Positions 15,876 to 25,590 are shown, numbered from the stretch's first letter. The stretch: 37,038 nucleotides of DNA from an uncultured Verrucomicrobiota bacterium (GCA_949285835.1 CASEAR010000049.1:1-37038), one strand, 5' to 3'. Program-made: numbers and translations. Notes: generated by a model not told the origin, from the sequence alone.

Positions 15876-16896
15876 AACAGGGAACAATATAATTCCCGAG
15901 ATACATAAGCGCCGCCATGCGCACGTCCTGAGTGTGCCCCGCCCGGTACGAAACAATTGTTCCGCAAAATCTGCCGGTATCAAGGAGCGCGACGGCTGCG
16001 AGCAGATCCAGCGTGGCACGGTGCCAGACCGCTTCAAGGGATTTCCCCTCAAAGAAAAGCTTCGGCTCGTTGAAATAACTGCGCTTGCCGTGTATGAGGA
16101 TGTTCTTTGTGGTATAGCCGAGATTGCGCGTATCCGCAAAAAGCCGTCCCAGCGTCTTCGTATAAAGATACATGCTGTACGGCGCGTTTGTTCGGGCCTC
16201 AGCGCCTATCCGGAACGATTCGGGACAGACGTCAAAGATGATGCGCTGCGCGCCGATCGCCGAATTAAAATTGACGGCGCAATCCACGCGAAGCCCCCTT
16301 TCGCCCGGTTTTGCCGGAATAAAGGTCAGGAAATCGCCGCGCACGCCTCCGAAAGTCACCGGCTCACGGACGGTGATGAACTTGGCGTCCTCTCCTGTTT
16401 CCACAATCCCGGCGCGGTTTATCGCCTCCAGAATATCAAGGTTTCCGCGGTCGAAGAGCGGAGGATCTCCGGAATCCGTGCTGATCATCATATCGTCCAC
16501 GCCCATTCCCACGCGCATGGCGATAATGTGCTCAACCATGCGCAGGTAATTATGCGGAGAACCTGATCTGAGAACAATATTCCGGGCGGTCGTCCACACA
16601 TTCTTCACCGACACCTTTATGGGGAACTGCTCCGGCAGGTCTGTGCGGTTTATCCACCAGCCTGCCTCGCCACTCCCCGAAAAAGACAGAGTGCGGTTTG
16701 CCGAACCCAGGAAAGTTCCGGGGCCGGACACGCTCTCCGTTCCGCGTATTGTCGTACGCTTTAGGGAATACGGATAGTCCCCCTCGTAAAGCAGCATGTG
16801 ATCGACCGGCTGATCGCGCATGCGCGCACGCGCCTCTGCAACGGAAGCCGGATCGCCGCACAAAATTCTGCCGGTATCATAGTCTGGTGTAATCAT
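15874..16896 (-). CDS. lpxC: Divergent LpxC-family UDP-3-O-acyl-GlcNAc deacetylase
   Basis: A 340-residue protein. From residue 46, LKRTTIRGTESVSGPGTFLG matches the LpxC opening (usually RTI...GVGLHTG), followed by VEHIIAMRVGMGVDD (family VEHL..AL.GLGIDN, zinc His123). NRAGI, YLYTKTLGRLF and YRAGHTQDVRMAAL (His321) align with later LpxC blocks. LpxC makes the committed step of lipid A synthesis, a zinc-dependent deacetylation. Oddities: a 45-residue N-terminal extension; the usual HxxxD zinc pair reads His292-RATL-Asp297, one residue too long; the family DGSA motif reads FDRGN. It may be a working but divergent enzyme or a paralogue with another substrate. The ATG at 16896 lies 19 bases after clpX, so it is co-transcribed with the protease genes. 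Confidence 0.62.
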   Translation of the reverse strand: MITPDYDTGRILCGDPASVAEARARMRDQPVDHMLLYEGDYPYSLKRTTIRGTESVSGPGTFLGSANRTLSFSGSGEAGWWINRTDLPEQFPIKVSVKNVWTTARNIVLRSGSPHNYLRMVEHIIAMRVGMGVDDMMISTDSGDPPLFDRGNLDILEAINRAGIVETGEDAKFITVREPVTFGGVRGDFLTFIPAKPGERGLRVDCAVNFNSAIGAQRIIFDVCPESFRIGAEARTNAPYSMYLYTKTLGRLFADTRNLGYTTKNILIHGKRSYFNEPKLFFEGKSLEAVWHRATLDLLAAVALLDTGRFCGTIVSYRAGHTQDVRMAALMYLGNYIVPC

Positions 16897-16915
16897 TGCG
16901 TCGGTTCCGTCTGGG

Positions 16916-18364
16916 TCATTTCTTCGCGAGCATATTGACGAGCTTACCAGGGCAGGACAGCTGCGCGTCCACCATTTCGTCGGTTATCACAAGCGGCTCG
17001 CCGGTACGCGGGAAATCGGAGATGTCGTACATTACGTCCACCATAAGCTCTTCCACTATGGCGCGCAGCCCGCGCGCGCCGGTCTTGCGCTTCACGGCCT
17101 CTGCGGCAATGCGGCGCACCGCGCTCTCGTCAAAGCGCAGGTCCAGACCATCCATCGCGAAAAGCTTCCGGTACTGCTTTACGAGGCAGTTTCTCGGCTC
17201 CGTGAGTATCCGCATGAGATCTTCCTCTGTGAGCGGATTGAGGCGGCATACCACGGGGAGTCTGCCGATAAACTCCGGGATAAGTCCGTACCTTATAAAA
17301 TCTTCCGGCTCGCAGCGCAATCCTGAATCCGCATTATCAGCACCCGCTCCAGACTGCGCAGGGCTGAATCCGAAGTTGCTCTTGTCCGCACGGCGGCGCA
17401 CGATATCTTCGAGGCCGACGAACGCCCCGCCGCAAATGAATAGAATGTCTCGCGTTTCTATTTCGAGATAGCGCTGCTCCGGATGCTTCCTTCCGCCCGC
17501 CGGCGGAACCCTTGCCATGGTACCCTCCAGTATCTTGAGGAGCGCCTGCTGCACACCCTCACCCGAGACGTCGCGCGTTATGGAAACATTGTCCGTCCTG
17601 CGGCCTATTTTATCGATTTCATCCACGAATATTATGCCGCGTTCTGCCTTGCCGATATTCATGCCGGCAGATTGTATAAGGCTGAGAAGTATGTTCTCAA
17701 CATCCTCTCCGACATAACCGGCTTCCGTGAGCGTGGTGGCGTCCGCAATAGCAAACGGCACATCGAGCATTCTGGCCAGAGTTCTGGCCAGCAGCGTTTT
17801 TCCGGAACCCGTGGGCCCCACGAGAAGAATATTGCTCTTCTCAATTTCCACGTCCCGCAGTTCCTTCGATACTTTGGCCGAAGGCTTGAGCCTTTCGTTA
17901 ACGCGGCGGTAATGATTATGCACCGCCACCGCCAGCACCCGCTTGGTTTCATCCTGACCTACAACGTACTGGTCAAGGAATTCCTTTATTTCACGTGGAG
18001 AGGGCACAGATACCGGCAAGTCCGCAGCAGAGATTTCATCGCCCGGATAACCGTCTTCTTCCATCCCGAAAGCCGCCTCAGAATTGCGCTTCTTACCTCC
18101 GCCTCTCGCCGGACGTGAGGTGCCGCGGGCGTCGCTTTCGTTCAACTCACGGAACAACGGAACAAAAGCGCCCGTCCCACCGCCTCCCGAAAACTCCCTT
18201 GGAAGGCTCGGATTAACGACATGACCGCCGAAAACAACCGAGAAACAGCTGTTGCAGAGATACGTTCCGCTTACCTCCGTCCCGCCGGAGGCTCTGGTAA
18301 TATCGCTGCCGCAAAAATCACATCTCTTCTTTTTCCTGCCACGGGCATCATCTCGCTGATTCAT
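16916..18364 (-). CDS. clpX: ATP-dependent Clp protease ATP-binding subunit
   Basis: A 482-residue AAA+ unfoldase that feeds substrates to ClpP. The zinc-binding domain has Cys15, Cys18, Cys37 and Cys40. Walker A GPTGSGKT is at 183-190, the pore loop GYVG at 216-219, Walker B IIFVDEID at 244-251, and the sensor region includes [18 protein letters not shown]. The ClpP-docking loop, usually IGF or LGF, reads FGF at 331-333. The linker between zinc and AAA domains (about residues 50-120) is long and Gly/Ser-rich, making the protein about 60 residues longer than E. coli ClpX. The start at 18364 has GGAG six bases upstream; the longer in-frame start would overlap clpP. It follows clpP by 13 bases. 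Confidence 0.95.
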   Translation of the reverse strand: MNQRDDARGRKKKRCDFCGSDITRASGGTEVSGTYLCNSCFSVVFGGHVVNPSLPREFSGGGGTGAFVPLFRELNESDARGTSRPARGGGKKRNSEAAFGMEEDGYPGDEISAADLPVSVPSPREIKEFLDQYVVGQDETKRVLAVAVHNHYRRVNERLKPSAKVSKELRDVEIEKSNILLVGPTGSGKTLLARTLARMLDVPFAIADATTLTEAGYVGEDVENILLSLIQSAGMNIGKAERGIIFVDEIDKIGRRTDNVSITRDVSGEGVQQALLKILEGTMARVPPAGGRKHPEQRYLEIETRDILFICGGAFVGLEDIVRRRADKSNFGFSPAQSGAGADNADSGLRCEPEDFIRYGLIPEFIGRLPVVCRLNPLTEEDLMRILTEPRNCLVKQYRKLFAMDGLDLRFDESAVRRIAAEAVKRKTGARGLRAIVEELMVDVMYDISDFPRTGEPLVITDEMVDAQLSCPGKLVNMLAKK

Positions 18365-18377
18365 TCGTTTCTCCGGC

Positions 18378-18971
18378 TTAAGTACGGGACAGGACCCTGT
18401 CGACGATGCCATACTCCATCGCCTCCCCGGCAGACATGAAGAAATCCCTGTCTGTATCCTTTTCAATGACGTCAAGCGGCTTGCCCGTAGCGCCGCTTAA
18501 TATGCCGTTGAGAGTCGCTCTTGTTCGTATTATTTCGTCTGCCTGTATCCTGATGTCAACGGCCTGCCCCTCGACACCACCATGCGGCTGATGAATCATT
18601 ATTCGTGAGTTCGGCAGAGCAAACCTTTTTCCCTTTGTTCCCGCAGCAAGAAGAACGGCGGCCATTGATGCAGCCTGACCGATGCAGTATGTGGCAACGT
18701 CGCACTTTATATAATTCATCGTGTCGTATATGGCGAGACCCGACGAACATACTCCTCCCGGAGAGTTAATGTACAAGGCAATGTCCTTTGACGCATCCTC
18801 GGACTGCAAAAACAGCAGCTGAGCGATTACAACCGTCGCCACATTGTCGTCTATCGGGGTGCCCAGGAACACGATCCTGTCCTTCAGCAGCCGGGAATAG
18901 ATGTCGTATGACCTTTCACCGCGTCCGGTTTGCTCTATAACAAACGGCACATACTGAGATTTCTCGTTCAT
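18378..18971 (-). CDS. clpP: ATP-dependent Clp protease proteolytic subunit
   Basis: A 197-residue serine protease subunit; two heptameric rings form the degradation chamber docked to ClpX. The catalytic triad is intact: Ser102 in [10 protein letters not shown], His127 in IMIHQPHGG and Asp176 in KDTDRDFF. The start ATG at 18971 ([14 protein letters not shown]) is chosen because GGAG lies eight bases upstream and the N-terminus fits the family; the in-frame extension to 19064 would overlap tig. It lies between tig and clpX, the widespread bacterial order. Confidence 0.96.
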   Translation of the reverse strand: MNEKSQYVPFVIEQTGRGERSYDIYSRLLKDRIVFLGTPIDDNVATVVIAQLLFLQSEDASKDIALYINSPGGVCSSGLAIYDTMNYIKCDVATYCIGQAASMAAVLLAAGTKGKRFALPNSRIMIHQPHGGVEGQAVDIRIQADEIIRTRATLNGILSGATGKPLDVIEKDTDRDFFMSAGEAMEYGIVDRVLSRT

Positions 18972-19026
18972 TTCTGTCTCTCCGCCGCGCGGCCGCCGTT
19001 CCTGCCTGTCCGGCCGCATATCGGCA

Positions 19027-20343
19027 TTATTTGCCAAAACCGGAAGTTTTCGCCGCCTTTTCAAGCAGCATGTTCATCACTTTCGATTCCAATGCCATCC
19101 GGCGCATCAGATCAAAAGAGGAACGCTTTTTCATAAATCGTTTCAAATCCGCAAGATTCATCATGGATGAAGCGGCATAGGAGACAATAAAGCTTCTGAA
19201 CTCCTCATCGGACACGCTCATTTCCTCTTTGGCGGCAATCTCCGCCATAAGATACTCAAACCGCATCTGCCCTGCGGCGATTTCGCGAGCCCTCTTCGTC
19301 ATCTCGTCTCTGGCGGATTCGAGTTCTTCCTTGCTCTTTCCATGACTCAGCTCCTGCTCAAGAATGCGGCTGAGCGTCTCCGACGTTCTTTTTTCAAGCA
19401 TCGACTCAGGCAAATCCATGGATACGCTCTTGGAGAGATACTCAAAAATCTGACTCCTGTGGCGCTCAACATCCATTTCCTTTGCGGAATTCTCGAGCGC
19501 CTCCCTGATTCTGGCACGGAGCTCATCGGCTGAAGAAACTTTCGCGGCCTTCAGGACCTCGGGATCATCCTCAGCAGGAACTGCCAGCTTGCTGGCACGC
19601 AAAACACGGCACGAATACTCCGCCTTGACGCCGCGCAGGCTTTCCTTGTGAAAATCCTCAGGGAAAACAGTCTCTATCTTTACCTCGTCACAAATTCCGA
19701 CCCCGCGGAGATTTTCAGCAAGACCAGGAATCGCGTAATACTTAGACCCAACAGTCACCCACGAAAGATCGCGCTTCGCATATACCCCTGCATCTGGAAC
19801 GACTTCTTCAAGAGGACGTCCGTTGCTCTGCGCCGTATATGAAATGCAAACCATGTCGTCATCGGCGGCTTTGTCCCCGTCCTCAAAGTCCCTCATCTTT
19901 GAAAATCTCAGCCTGTAAGACCGGAACTCCTCGTTCACATTCTCGTCCGATACCTCCGTGACCACATCGTCCACCGGAATACCCTCATATTTCGGGATGT
20001 CGAACTCGGGAACGACGTCGTATTCCGCCGTCACCTTTATTCCGCCGCCTGTCATGTCCAAATCAGAAAAACAGATGAAATCCGCGACCTTTATCTTCCT
20101 CTCGCTCACCGCGCGCTCAAATGCGTCTACACATACTCTGTTCACCGCTAGATTTTGTATCTGATCACCGAAAGCGGCAATAATGCGCTCTTTCGGAGCC
20201 TTGCCCTTGCGGAAACCGCGGATCTCCTTTTCCTTTATAAACGATGCGGTCACTTTGTCCTTCTCCGCATTGAAATCGTCACTGCTTATGTCAAAATGCA
20301 TCTTGCGGCGGCATCCCGCGTCGGCTTCAATCTCAAAACTCAT
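19027..20343 (-). CDS. tig: Trigger factor
   Basis: A 438-residue ribosome-associated chaperone with prolyl isomerase activity. The ribosome-docking signature GFRKGKAP is at residues 43-50. An FKBP-like domain follows at about 150-245 ([18 protein letters not shown], then [19 protein letters not shown]), and the helical C-terminal chaperone arms fill the rest. Start ATG 20343 ([10 protein letters not shown]) is preferred over an in-frame upstream start because it gives the standard N-terminus; the ribosome site is weak. First gene of tig-clpP-clpX, 55 bases before clpP. Confidence 0.93.
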   Translation of the reverse strand: MSFEIEADAGCRRKMHFDISSDDFNAEKDKVTASFIKEKEIRGFRKGKAPKERIIAAFGDQIQNLAVNRVCVDAFERAVSERKIKVADFICFSDLDMTGGGIKVTAEYDVVPEFDIPKYEGIPVDDVVTEVSDENVNEEFRSYRLRFSKMRDFEDGDKAADDDMVCISYTAQSNGRPLEEVVPDAGVYAKRDLSWVTVGSKYYAIPGLAENLRGVGICDEVKIETVFPEDFHKESLRGVKAEYSCRVLRASKLAVPAEDDPEVLKAAKVSSADELRARIREALENSAKEMDVERHRSQIFEYLSKSVSMDLPESMLEKRTSETLSRILEQELSHGKSKEELESARDEMTKRAREIAAGQMRFEYLMAEIAAKEEMSVSDEEFRSFIVSYAASSMMNLADLKRFMKKRSSFDLMRRMALESKVMNMLLEKAAKTSGFGK

Positions 20344-20944
20344 TGTCAAATAACCCCGAACGTTAGATAAAGCAACAACAGTCCCCCGCACCGCACGGAA
20401 GACCTAGACCAGTGGCTTAGGATACCACAACAGTTGCCCGGATGAAAGTAAAAATCGGAATTCGGCCGTAAAGAGGAAAGTCCAATATTTGACAGAAACC
20501 CTATCGGAGGGTAGAAAAATGGGGCTGTCTCTATCATACCCCTTACTGGCACGATACCGGGAAAAAAGAAATTAAAGAGGTGTGCCGCTTCCGTTATAAA
20601 TGGGAAAACCGTTCGTAAATAAGGAATGGATCCGCAGAGAATACCTGCCGCATGACCAGGGGACTTCCCCACAACCCCTTCGCCCGACACATCCCACAAA
20701 TATCACCGACAGCGTTACGCATTTGAGGCAGTACCCCAATGATTCTTACACAACCGAAACTCTTCAGCGCCTTTCCATATTTGCGCAGCGCGCCCTACGC
20801 GGAAATCCCCTGCTGAACGCAGCGACCGGCGCGCCGTCCTGCAGCGCCGCATCTTAAAACCGGTTCCTTTTAACCTGCAATTCACCGGTTCGGACGGAAC
20901 GCGCGGCCGGCAAGTTAAAAAATACTCCGAGCGGCACAATCCGC
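20344..20944. other. Gene-free stretch between tig and the cytidylate kinase-like gene
   Basis: About 600 bases without a convincing gene on either strand. It must hold the tig promoter on the minus strand, but no clear pair of boxes was found. On the plus strand GAGGAAAGTCC (20473-20483) matches the conserved 5' block of RNase P RNA, but no other RNase P element follows. A five-base-pair hairpin ACCCT/AGGGT lies at 20498-20512. Confidence 0.4.
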
Positions 20945-20973
20945 TTCACATTGCTTCCGCTCCATGTTAGAAT
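20945..20973 (+). promoter_or_regulatory. Sigma70-type promoter for the cytidylate kinase-like gene
   Basis: TTCACA (20945-20950) and TAGAAT (20968-20973) with a 17-base spacer. Expected transcription start near 20980, about 49 bases before the ATG at 21029. Confidence 0.62.
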
Positions 20974-21028
20974 GCGCTTGAATGAGCGGAGACATACGGT
21001 TCCGGCAGTCACGGGAGGAGGAACAGAA

Positions 21029-21634
21029 ATGGGGTGCGATACAATCTTCACGATAGGCAGGCAGTTCGGAAGCGGAGGACGCGAGATCGGCAAAATGCTT
21101 GCGGACAAGCTGGGTCTGCGTTTTTATGACGTCGAAATATTGAACGAGGCAGCCCGCGAAAGCGGCCTCTGCCGGCAGATATTCGACACCCACGATGAAA
21201 AACCGGCGCAGAGTTTCTTTTTCACGTCGTGGTCTGCCCCGTTTCATTTTTCCGAAATGCCGCTCGGGCAGCAGATCTGCATGGCCCAGTTTAAGGCCAT
21301 ACGCAAGATAGCCAAAGACGGGGGATGCGTGATCGTAGGCCGATGCGCAGATTACGTACTTAAGAACGATCCCCGCGTGATAAGCGTGTTTCTGTGGGCC
21401 GCCATCGAGTTCCGAGCCAGACGCATAAAGGAGGAAAGCGGTATTACAAATATGAAAAAACTTACCGAAACCATACGGCAGGCGGACAAGAACCGGGCAT
21501 CGTATTATAATTTCTTTACGGATCGCAAATGGGGAAACGGAGAAAATTACGATATGTGCATAAACACGGGCAAACGCCCGTTCCGGGATATTGTAGATGC
21601 GATTTCCGCATACGCCGCGGCGCGGCGCGGCTGA
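21029..21634 (+). CDS. Cytidylate kinase-like family protein
   Basis: A 201-residue P-loop protein of the cytidylate kinase-like family. The nucleotide loop reads IGRQFGSGGREIGKMLADKL (residues 9-28), followed by LRFYDVEIL. VIVGRCADYVL and a lid with RARRIKEESG come later, with the closing YDMCINTGKRPF typical of this group. It differs from classical Cmk in the P-loop (GRQFGSGG) and may phosphorylate another small substrate. GGAGGAGG before the ATG is a strong ribosome site. The gene ends seven bases from the convergent PII-like gene. Confidence 0.82.
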   Translation: MGCDTIFTIGRQFGSGGREIGKMLADKLGLRFYDVEILNEAARESGLCRQIFDTHDEKPAQSFFFTSWSAPFHFSEMPLGQQICMAQFKAIRKIAKDGGCVIVGRCADYVLKNDPRVISVFLWAAIEFRARRIKEESGITNMKKLTETIRQADKNRASYYNFFTDRKWGNGENYDMCINTGKRPFRDIVDAISAYAAARRG

Positions 21635-21640
21635 CAAGCG

Positions 21641-21952
21641 TTATGTGCAGACGTCCGACTCTATTCCCCGGACGTCGTCGACAGGCACTGAGAATACGAT
21701 TCCCTTCCCCTTCTGTTCGACGTGCGCCGCCTCGGCCGCTATGTCCATAATGCCGCGGCACGCATCGTTCCGCACGAGGATCATTATAACCTCCTTCGAT
21801 GACTCTACGCCGAGGCTCTTGAAAAAGGAGAAGACAGCCTCGCCGCTCCCGCGTCCGTAAAAGATTGTGGCTCCGGTAGCTCCGCCTTCGACGGCTTTCT
21901 TTACCACTGCATCGGCCTTGCCGCGCTCAACTATGCATACGATCATCCGCAT
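21641..21952 (-). CDS. PII-like nitrogen-regulatory family protein
   Basis: A 103-residue protein of the PII/GlnB-like fold: MRMIVCIVERGKADAVVKKA is the first strand and helix, then GATGATIFYGRGSG, EVIMILVRNDACRGIMDI and GKGIVFSVPVDDVRGI, matching the conserved glycine-rich and final-strand blocks. The uridylylated tyrosine of the GlnB T-loop is not recognisable. A GGAGG six bases before the ATG supports the start. It lies 43 bases downstream of a DUF1538 membrane protein. PII proteins commonly gate a neighbouring transporter, so it probably controls that partner in response to a nucleotide or similar ligand (inference). Confidence 0.8.
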   Translation of the reverse strand: MRMIVCIVERGKADAVVKKAVEGGATGATIFYGRGSGEAVFSFFKSLGVESSKEVIMILVRNDACRGIMDIAAEAAHVEQKGKGIVFSVPVDDVRGIESDVCT

Positions 21953-21995
21953 TGTACACCTCCGGCATCCAGCTCACCATTTAAACTCCGCCGTC

Positions 21996-22700
21996 TCACA
22001 GCAGGCTTACTATCATAACCGCCATTGCGGCGCCAAGCGTTGTAAGGCCCACAAGCCCGAATGCCACGTTTATTGGATCAATTCCGGCAATACTCGTCGC
22101 CAATCCGGCGACAATCAGCGCGTTTATTGGGATGCTTACAGGCCCGGTAATAGCCGCCGCACAGTCAAACGCCACGCCGAAATAAAAGTCTTTAACAACG
22201 AACCCCAACACAAGGAGCACCGCCAGAATCGGAATCATCACGTACGACGTCGGCAGATTGTAGAGCACACGGGCCACCCCGAGTCCGGTGCCCAGAGACG
22301 CACCCACCGCGGTAGCCGCCACGAGAAGCGAGCTTCTCACCGATCCCACGGTGAGTTCTTCTATCTGCCCGCCCAACACCTTCAGCGCCGGCTCCGCAAA
22401 TACCGCGCAGCATGACACCGCGCAGCACACCGCGAAAATCACAGCCCTGCCGCCTTCCGCCCTTACAAGAGACTCCCCCGTGTCCTTCGCCAGCGGTTCA
22501 AGACACATGCCGATGCCCTTCTGGAAAAGAAACAGTCCCACCAGCAGGAACACTCCGCCCGCGATCATCCCTCGGACGGACGATACCGGAGACTTCAGCG
22601 CCGCCTTCGCAACAAGCAAAGCGATAAGCAGCGGCAGCACGGACTTCGTCACACCCCAAAAGTCCTTCAATATAAAAACAAACCCGTCTACAGCTCTCAT
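21996..22700 (-). CDS. DUF1538-family membrane protein (single domain)
   Basis: A 234-residue protein with about seven hydrophobic segments. ILKDFWGVTKSVLPLLIALL at the start, GGVFLLVGLFLFQKGIGMCL, AVFAEPALKVLGGQIEELT, GVGASLGTGLGVAR-like loops and AAITGPVSIPINALIVAGLA are hallmarks of DUF1538 proteins. As I recall the family, many members carry two such domains or occur as two adjacent genes; here only one domain and one gene are present, so a homo-oligomer may be needed. It is followed by a PII-like gene, a known association. The substrate is unknown. Ribosome site weak (GGGGG nine bases upstream). Confidence 0.75.
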   Translation of the reverse strand: MRAVDGFVFILKDFWGVTKSVLPLLIALLVAKAALKSPVSSVRGMIAGGVFLLVGLFLFQKGIGMCLEPLAKDTGESLVRAEGGRAVIFAVCCAVSCCAVFAEPALKVLGGQIEELTVGSVRSSLLVAATAVGASLGTGLGVARVLYNLPTSYVMIPILAVLLVLGFVVKDFYFGVAFDCAAAITGPVSIPINALIVAGLATSIAGIDPINVAFGLVGLTTLGAAMAVMIVSLL

Positions 22701-22750
22701 CTACGACAGCCCCCATACTGCGCACGACGGCGCACACGCCATCCTCACAT

Positions 22751-24061
22751 TTAGATTTTTCCCCCGGAACGAACCCTGCTCCCGACCTCGTCAATACGGG
22801 CAAGCAGCTTTTCGTAGTCCAGAGTCAGAAACTCCCCGTCCCGGTAAAGTTCCCGCCCCGCCACCACAGTGAGGCGATTCTCAAAGCCTGACGCCGAGTA
22901 TACCAGCGTCGAAATGATATCATGAACCGGGCGCATGTTGGGAAAGTCCAGATCCAGCGCGGCAAAATCCGCGGGCCCGCCGGCTTCCAGCCTCCCCAGT
23001 CCGGGCATATGCAGCGCAGCGGCTCCGCCGCGCGTCGCCATATCCAGCACAAAGCCGGCCGGAGCCTGTCTGGGATCAAGCCCGGCGGCTTTGTGAATCA
23101 GCGCCGCCGCCCGCATGTCCGTAAACATGTTCTGAGAATTGTTGGACGCCGGACCGTCTGTGCCCAAACCGACGGGAATACCGGCTGCAGCGAATTTCAT
23201 CACAGGCGCAGTGCCGGATGCCAGCTTCATGTTGGACACCGGGTTATGCACCACAGCGCACCCCAAGCGCGATACCGCGGAAACATCCCCGCTGTCCGCG
23301 TCCACCATGTGATAAAGGGTCGTATCGGGCCCGAGCAGGCCGCATTTTTCGCAATACGGTATCGGGCGCAGGCCCCTCTCCCTGAGGCAGTCCTCCGTCT
23401 CTGTGCGGGTCTCCGACATGTGAATGCCGATGCACACTCCCGTATCATCGGCAAATTCGCGGCACCGGCGCAGCTGCCGTTCGTCTGTGGTGTAAACGGC
23501 ATGAGGGTTTAAAGCCGCGCGTATGAGCGGATGTCCGCGCCACGCCTCTGTGCAGCGGCGCAGCTTCGCAAAAAAGCCGTCCTCATCCGGAGCGTCAAGG
23601 CTCGGAAAAAACTTACTGAAGCTGAATCCCAGCAGCGCACGCATGCCGCATTCGCCGGCCGCTTCGAACACAGCGTCTTCGAGCATGTACATGTCATAAA
23701 ACGACGTGGTGCCGGTTCTTATCATTTCCGCGCACGACAGCAGCGCCGCGGTCTTCACAGCTTCCCTCGTAAGTCTGGCTTCCGCGGGGAAAATATCCTT
23801 GCACAGCCAGTCCATCAGAGACTTATCGTCAGAATATCCGCGAAACGCCGACATCGGGACATGCGCATGTCCGTTAACAAGACCGGGCAGGATCACTGCG
23901 GAGCCCAGGCGCACCTCTTCCGCTCCGGGATTGGCCGCGCGAACATCGTCCGCCGTACCGACCATGGCGACGGCGGCCCCATCCACGGCTACCGCGCCGC
24001 CGCGGATTACATCGCGCGCATCATTTTGAGTCACCACGTACTCTGCCGAATAAATCTTCAT
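22751..24061 (-). CDS. Amidohydrolase, MTA/SAH deaminase type
   Basis: A 436-residue metal-dependent hydrolase. The metal ligands are visible as VNGHAHVPMS (His-x-His), IGIHMSETRTE (His) and GLGTDGPASNN (Asp), with the substrate loop NPHAVYTT and the GTTSFYDMY block. This combination is typical of 5'-methylthioadenosine/S-adenosylhomocysteine deaminases, though related enzymes deaminate guanine, cytosine or other ring amines. Start ATG 24061 (MKIYSAEYVV) gives the normal N-terminus; another ATG at 24082, also after a purine-rich site, would add seven residues. It lies 31 bases after rpoN and 50 bases before the DUF1538 gene. A purine/SAM salvage role is likely. Confidence 0.82.
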   Translation of the reverse strand: MKIYSAEYVVTQNDARDVIRGGAVAVDGAAVAMVGTADDVRAANPGAEEVRLGSAVILPGLVNGHAHVPMSAFRGYSDDKSLMDWLCKDIFPAEARLTREAVKTAALLSCAEMIRTGTTSFYDMYMLEDAVFEAAGECGMRALLGFSFSKFFPSLDAPDEDGFFAKLRRCTEAWRGHPLIRAALNPHAVYTTDERQLRRCREFADDTGVCIGIHMSETRTETEDCLRERGLRPIPYCEKCGLLGPDTTLYHMVDADSGDVSAVSRLGCAVVHNPVSNMKLASGTAPVMKFAAAGIPVGLGTDGPASNNSQNMFTDMRAAALIHKAAGLDPRQAPAGFVLDMATRGGAAALHMPGLGRLEAGGPADFAALDLDFPNMRPVHDIISTLVYSASGFENRLTVVAGRELYRDGEFLTLDYEKLLARIDEVGSRVRSGGKI

Positions 24062-24092
24062 GCAGGAACTTTCCTCTCCCATTCCTCTTGCC

Positions 24093-25547
24093 CTACTGCC
24101 TGCGCCTGAGATGAGACGGAAGTATCCCGGCCGCCTCTCTGTACTTGGCGACCGTGCGGCGCGCCACAGATATGCCGTACACATCCTTGAGTTTCTTCTG
24201 AAGCTCCAAATCGGTATACGGGGCCGCAGCGTTCTCCCCGCTCACCAGACTGCGCATCGCTTCTTTCACCGCCGTATTCGAAACGCTAGCACCGCCCTCT
24301 GCGTTCACTCCGGCAGTAAAAAAAGACCTCAGCTCTGTAATCCCCTGCGGCGAAAGCATATACTTGCCGGAAACGGCGCGGCTTACCGTGGTCTCGTGCA
24401 CGCCGAGAGCCGACGCCACCTCGAGCATCGTCATCGGCCGCAGGGCCGACGCCCCTTTTTCAAAAAAATCCTGCTGCCTCTCCACAATCTCATCCGCCAC
24501 CCTCTGTATCGTGCTCTGTCGGTTTTCGAGCCCCTTTATAAAAGCAAGGGCAGCCGCAATTTTGCCCCTCACATATTCCCGGACGTCCTCCGGAGTGGAA
24601 GGGTCTTCAAGCATACGCAGATATCGCCTGGATATGCGCGGCACGGGCACTTCAGTTTCATCCACAAACGCCCTGTACCGGCCGTCCTCCAGCCTGACCT
24701 CTATCTCCGGCACCACATACTGGGCGTTCGTCTCTCCATACGCCAATCCGGGTTTGGGATTGAGCTCCGAAAGCCTGGCCATTGCCGCGGAAACCTCCTC
24801 CGGTTCTGCGCCGCAGGCCTTGGATATCTGACGCACCGTTTTTCCCTGCTCTATCATCCCGAGACAGCTGCGGGCGATATCCGCCGCAAGCGATTTTCCT
24901 TCACCCGCCTGTTCGAGCTGTATAAGAAGGCACTCGCCGACATTCCGCGCGCCGATCCCGGGAGGATCAAACCCCTGCACGATATGAAGCACACGCTCGC
25001 ATTCGCTCAGGGACGCCCCGGTGGCCTGCGCAATATCCGCAAGAGGCGTCTTCATGTAACCGCTGGAATCTATGCTCCCGATTATCTGCTCCGCCACGGC
25101 TCTCGTCGCGCCGTCGGGTTCCGTGTACTCAAGCTGTTCCAGCAGATACGCCTGAAGAGACTGCCCCCGCTGCTGTGATTCGAAAAAATAACGCCTCCGC
25201 TCCTCAGCGTCGGACACGTCGGACGCCGAGGCGGAGTCATAAGGGTAATAATCATCCTGCCCGAAATACTCCAGAAGTTCGGAGTCTGCCCCCATGGAAG
25301 GCTCCCCCGTATCTTCACCCGCATCGGACTCCAATCCGGAGCCTGCGCCGCCGGGGTCCTGCGCGCCCGCAATGTCGGGAGAAGTCTCCGTACCCGCCAG
25401 AACCGGATTGCGTTCTATCTCGCGCTGCACGGCGGCACGAAGATCCATGACCGGCGTCTGCAGCAGTTCCAGCGACTGCCGCATCTGCGGAGCCATAACC
25501 ATCTTCTGCCGCATCGACTGCGACAACGACATGTACGAACCCGGCAT
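24093..25547 (-). CDS. rpoN: RNA polymerase sigma-54 factor
   Basis: A 484-residue sigma-54. Region I: the Gln/Met-rich QSMRQKMVMAPQMRQSLELL, which binds activators. An acidic region II follows (about residues 55-115). The core-binding domain is in the middle, then the helix-turn-helix with VASALGVHETTVSRAVSGKY (about residue 390) and the RpoN box ARRTVAKYREAAGILPSHL at the C-terminus. All are intact. The start at 25547 has no clear ribosome site; ATG 25532 (MSLSQSMRQKM) is equally plausible. It implies that this genome has enhancer-dependent promoters; none was identified here. Confidence 0.95.
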   Translation of the reverse strand: MPGSYMSLSQSMRQKMVMAPQMRQSLELLQTPVMDLRAAVQREIERNPVLAGTETSPDIAGAQDPGGAGSGLESDAGEDTGEPSMGADSELLEYFGQDDYYPYDSASASDVSDAEERRRYFFESQQRGQSLQAYLLEQLEYTEPDGATRAVAEQIIGSIDSSGYMKTPLADIAQATGASLSECERVLHIVQGFDPPGIGARNVGECLLIQLEQAGEGKSLAADIARSCLGMIEQGKTVRQISKACGAEPEEVSAAMARLSELNPKPGLAYGETNAQYVVPEIEVRLEDGRYRAFVDETEVPVPRISRRYLRMLEDPSTPEDVREYVRGKIAAALAFIKGLENRQSTIQRVADEIVERQQDFFEKGASALRPMTMLEVASALGVHETTVSRAVSGKYMLSPQGITELRSFFTAGVNAEGGASVSNTAVKEAMRSLVSGENAAAPYTDLELQKKLKDVYGISVARRTVAKYREAAGILPSHLRRRQ

Positions 25548-25590
25548 ACCGGCTGCGCCCGCTTCGAAAACAGAACTCCCGGATGCCCGG

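Noticed and set aside
15535..16566. 343-codon plus-strand frame opposite the LpxC-like gene
   Set aside because: The opposite strand encodes clear LpxC motifs; this frame is Arg/His/Pro-rich with no family signature or ribosome site.
20473..20483. RNase P RNA
   Set aside because: The plus strand has the conserved GAGGAAAGTCC block, but the following GGRCUCC, the downstream AGGGUGCC region and the 3' ACAGAAA/GGUAA elements are missing.
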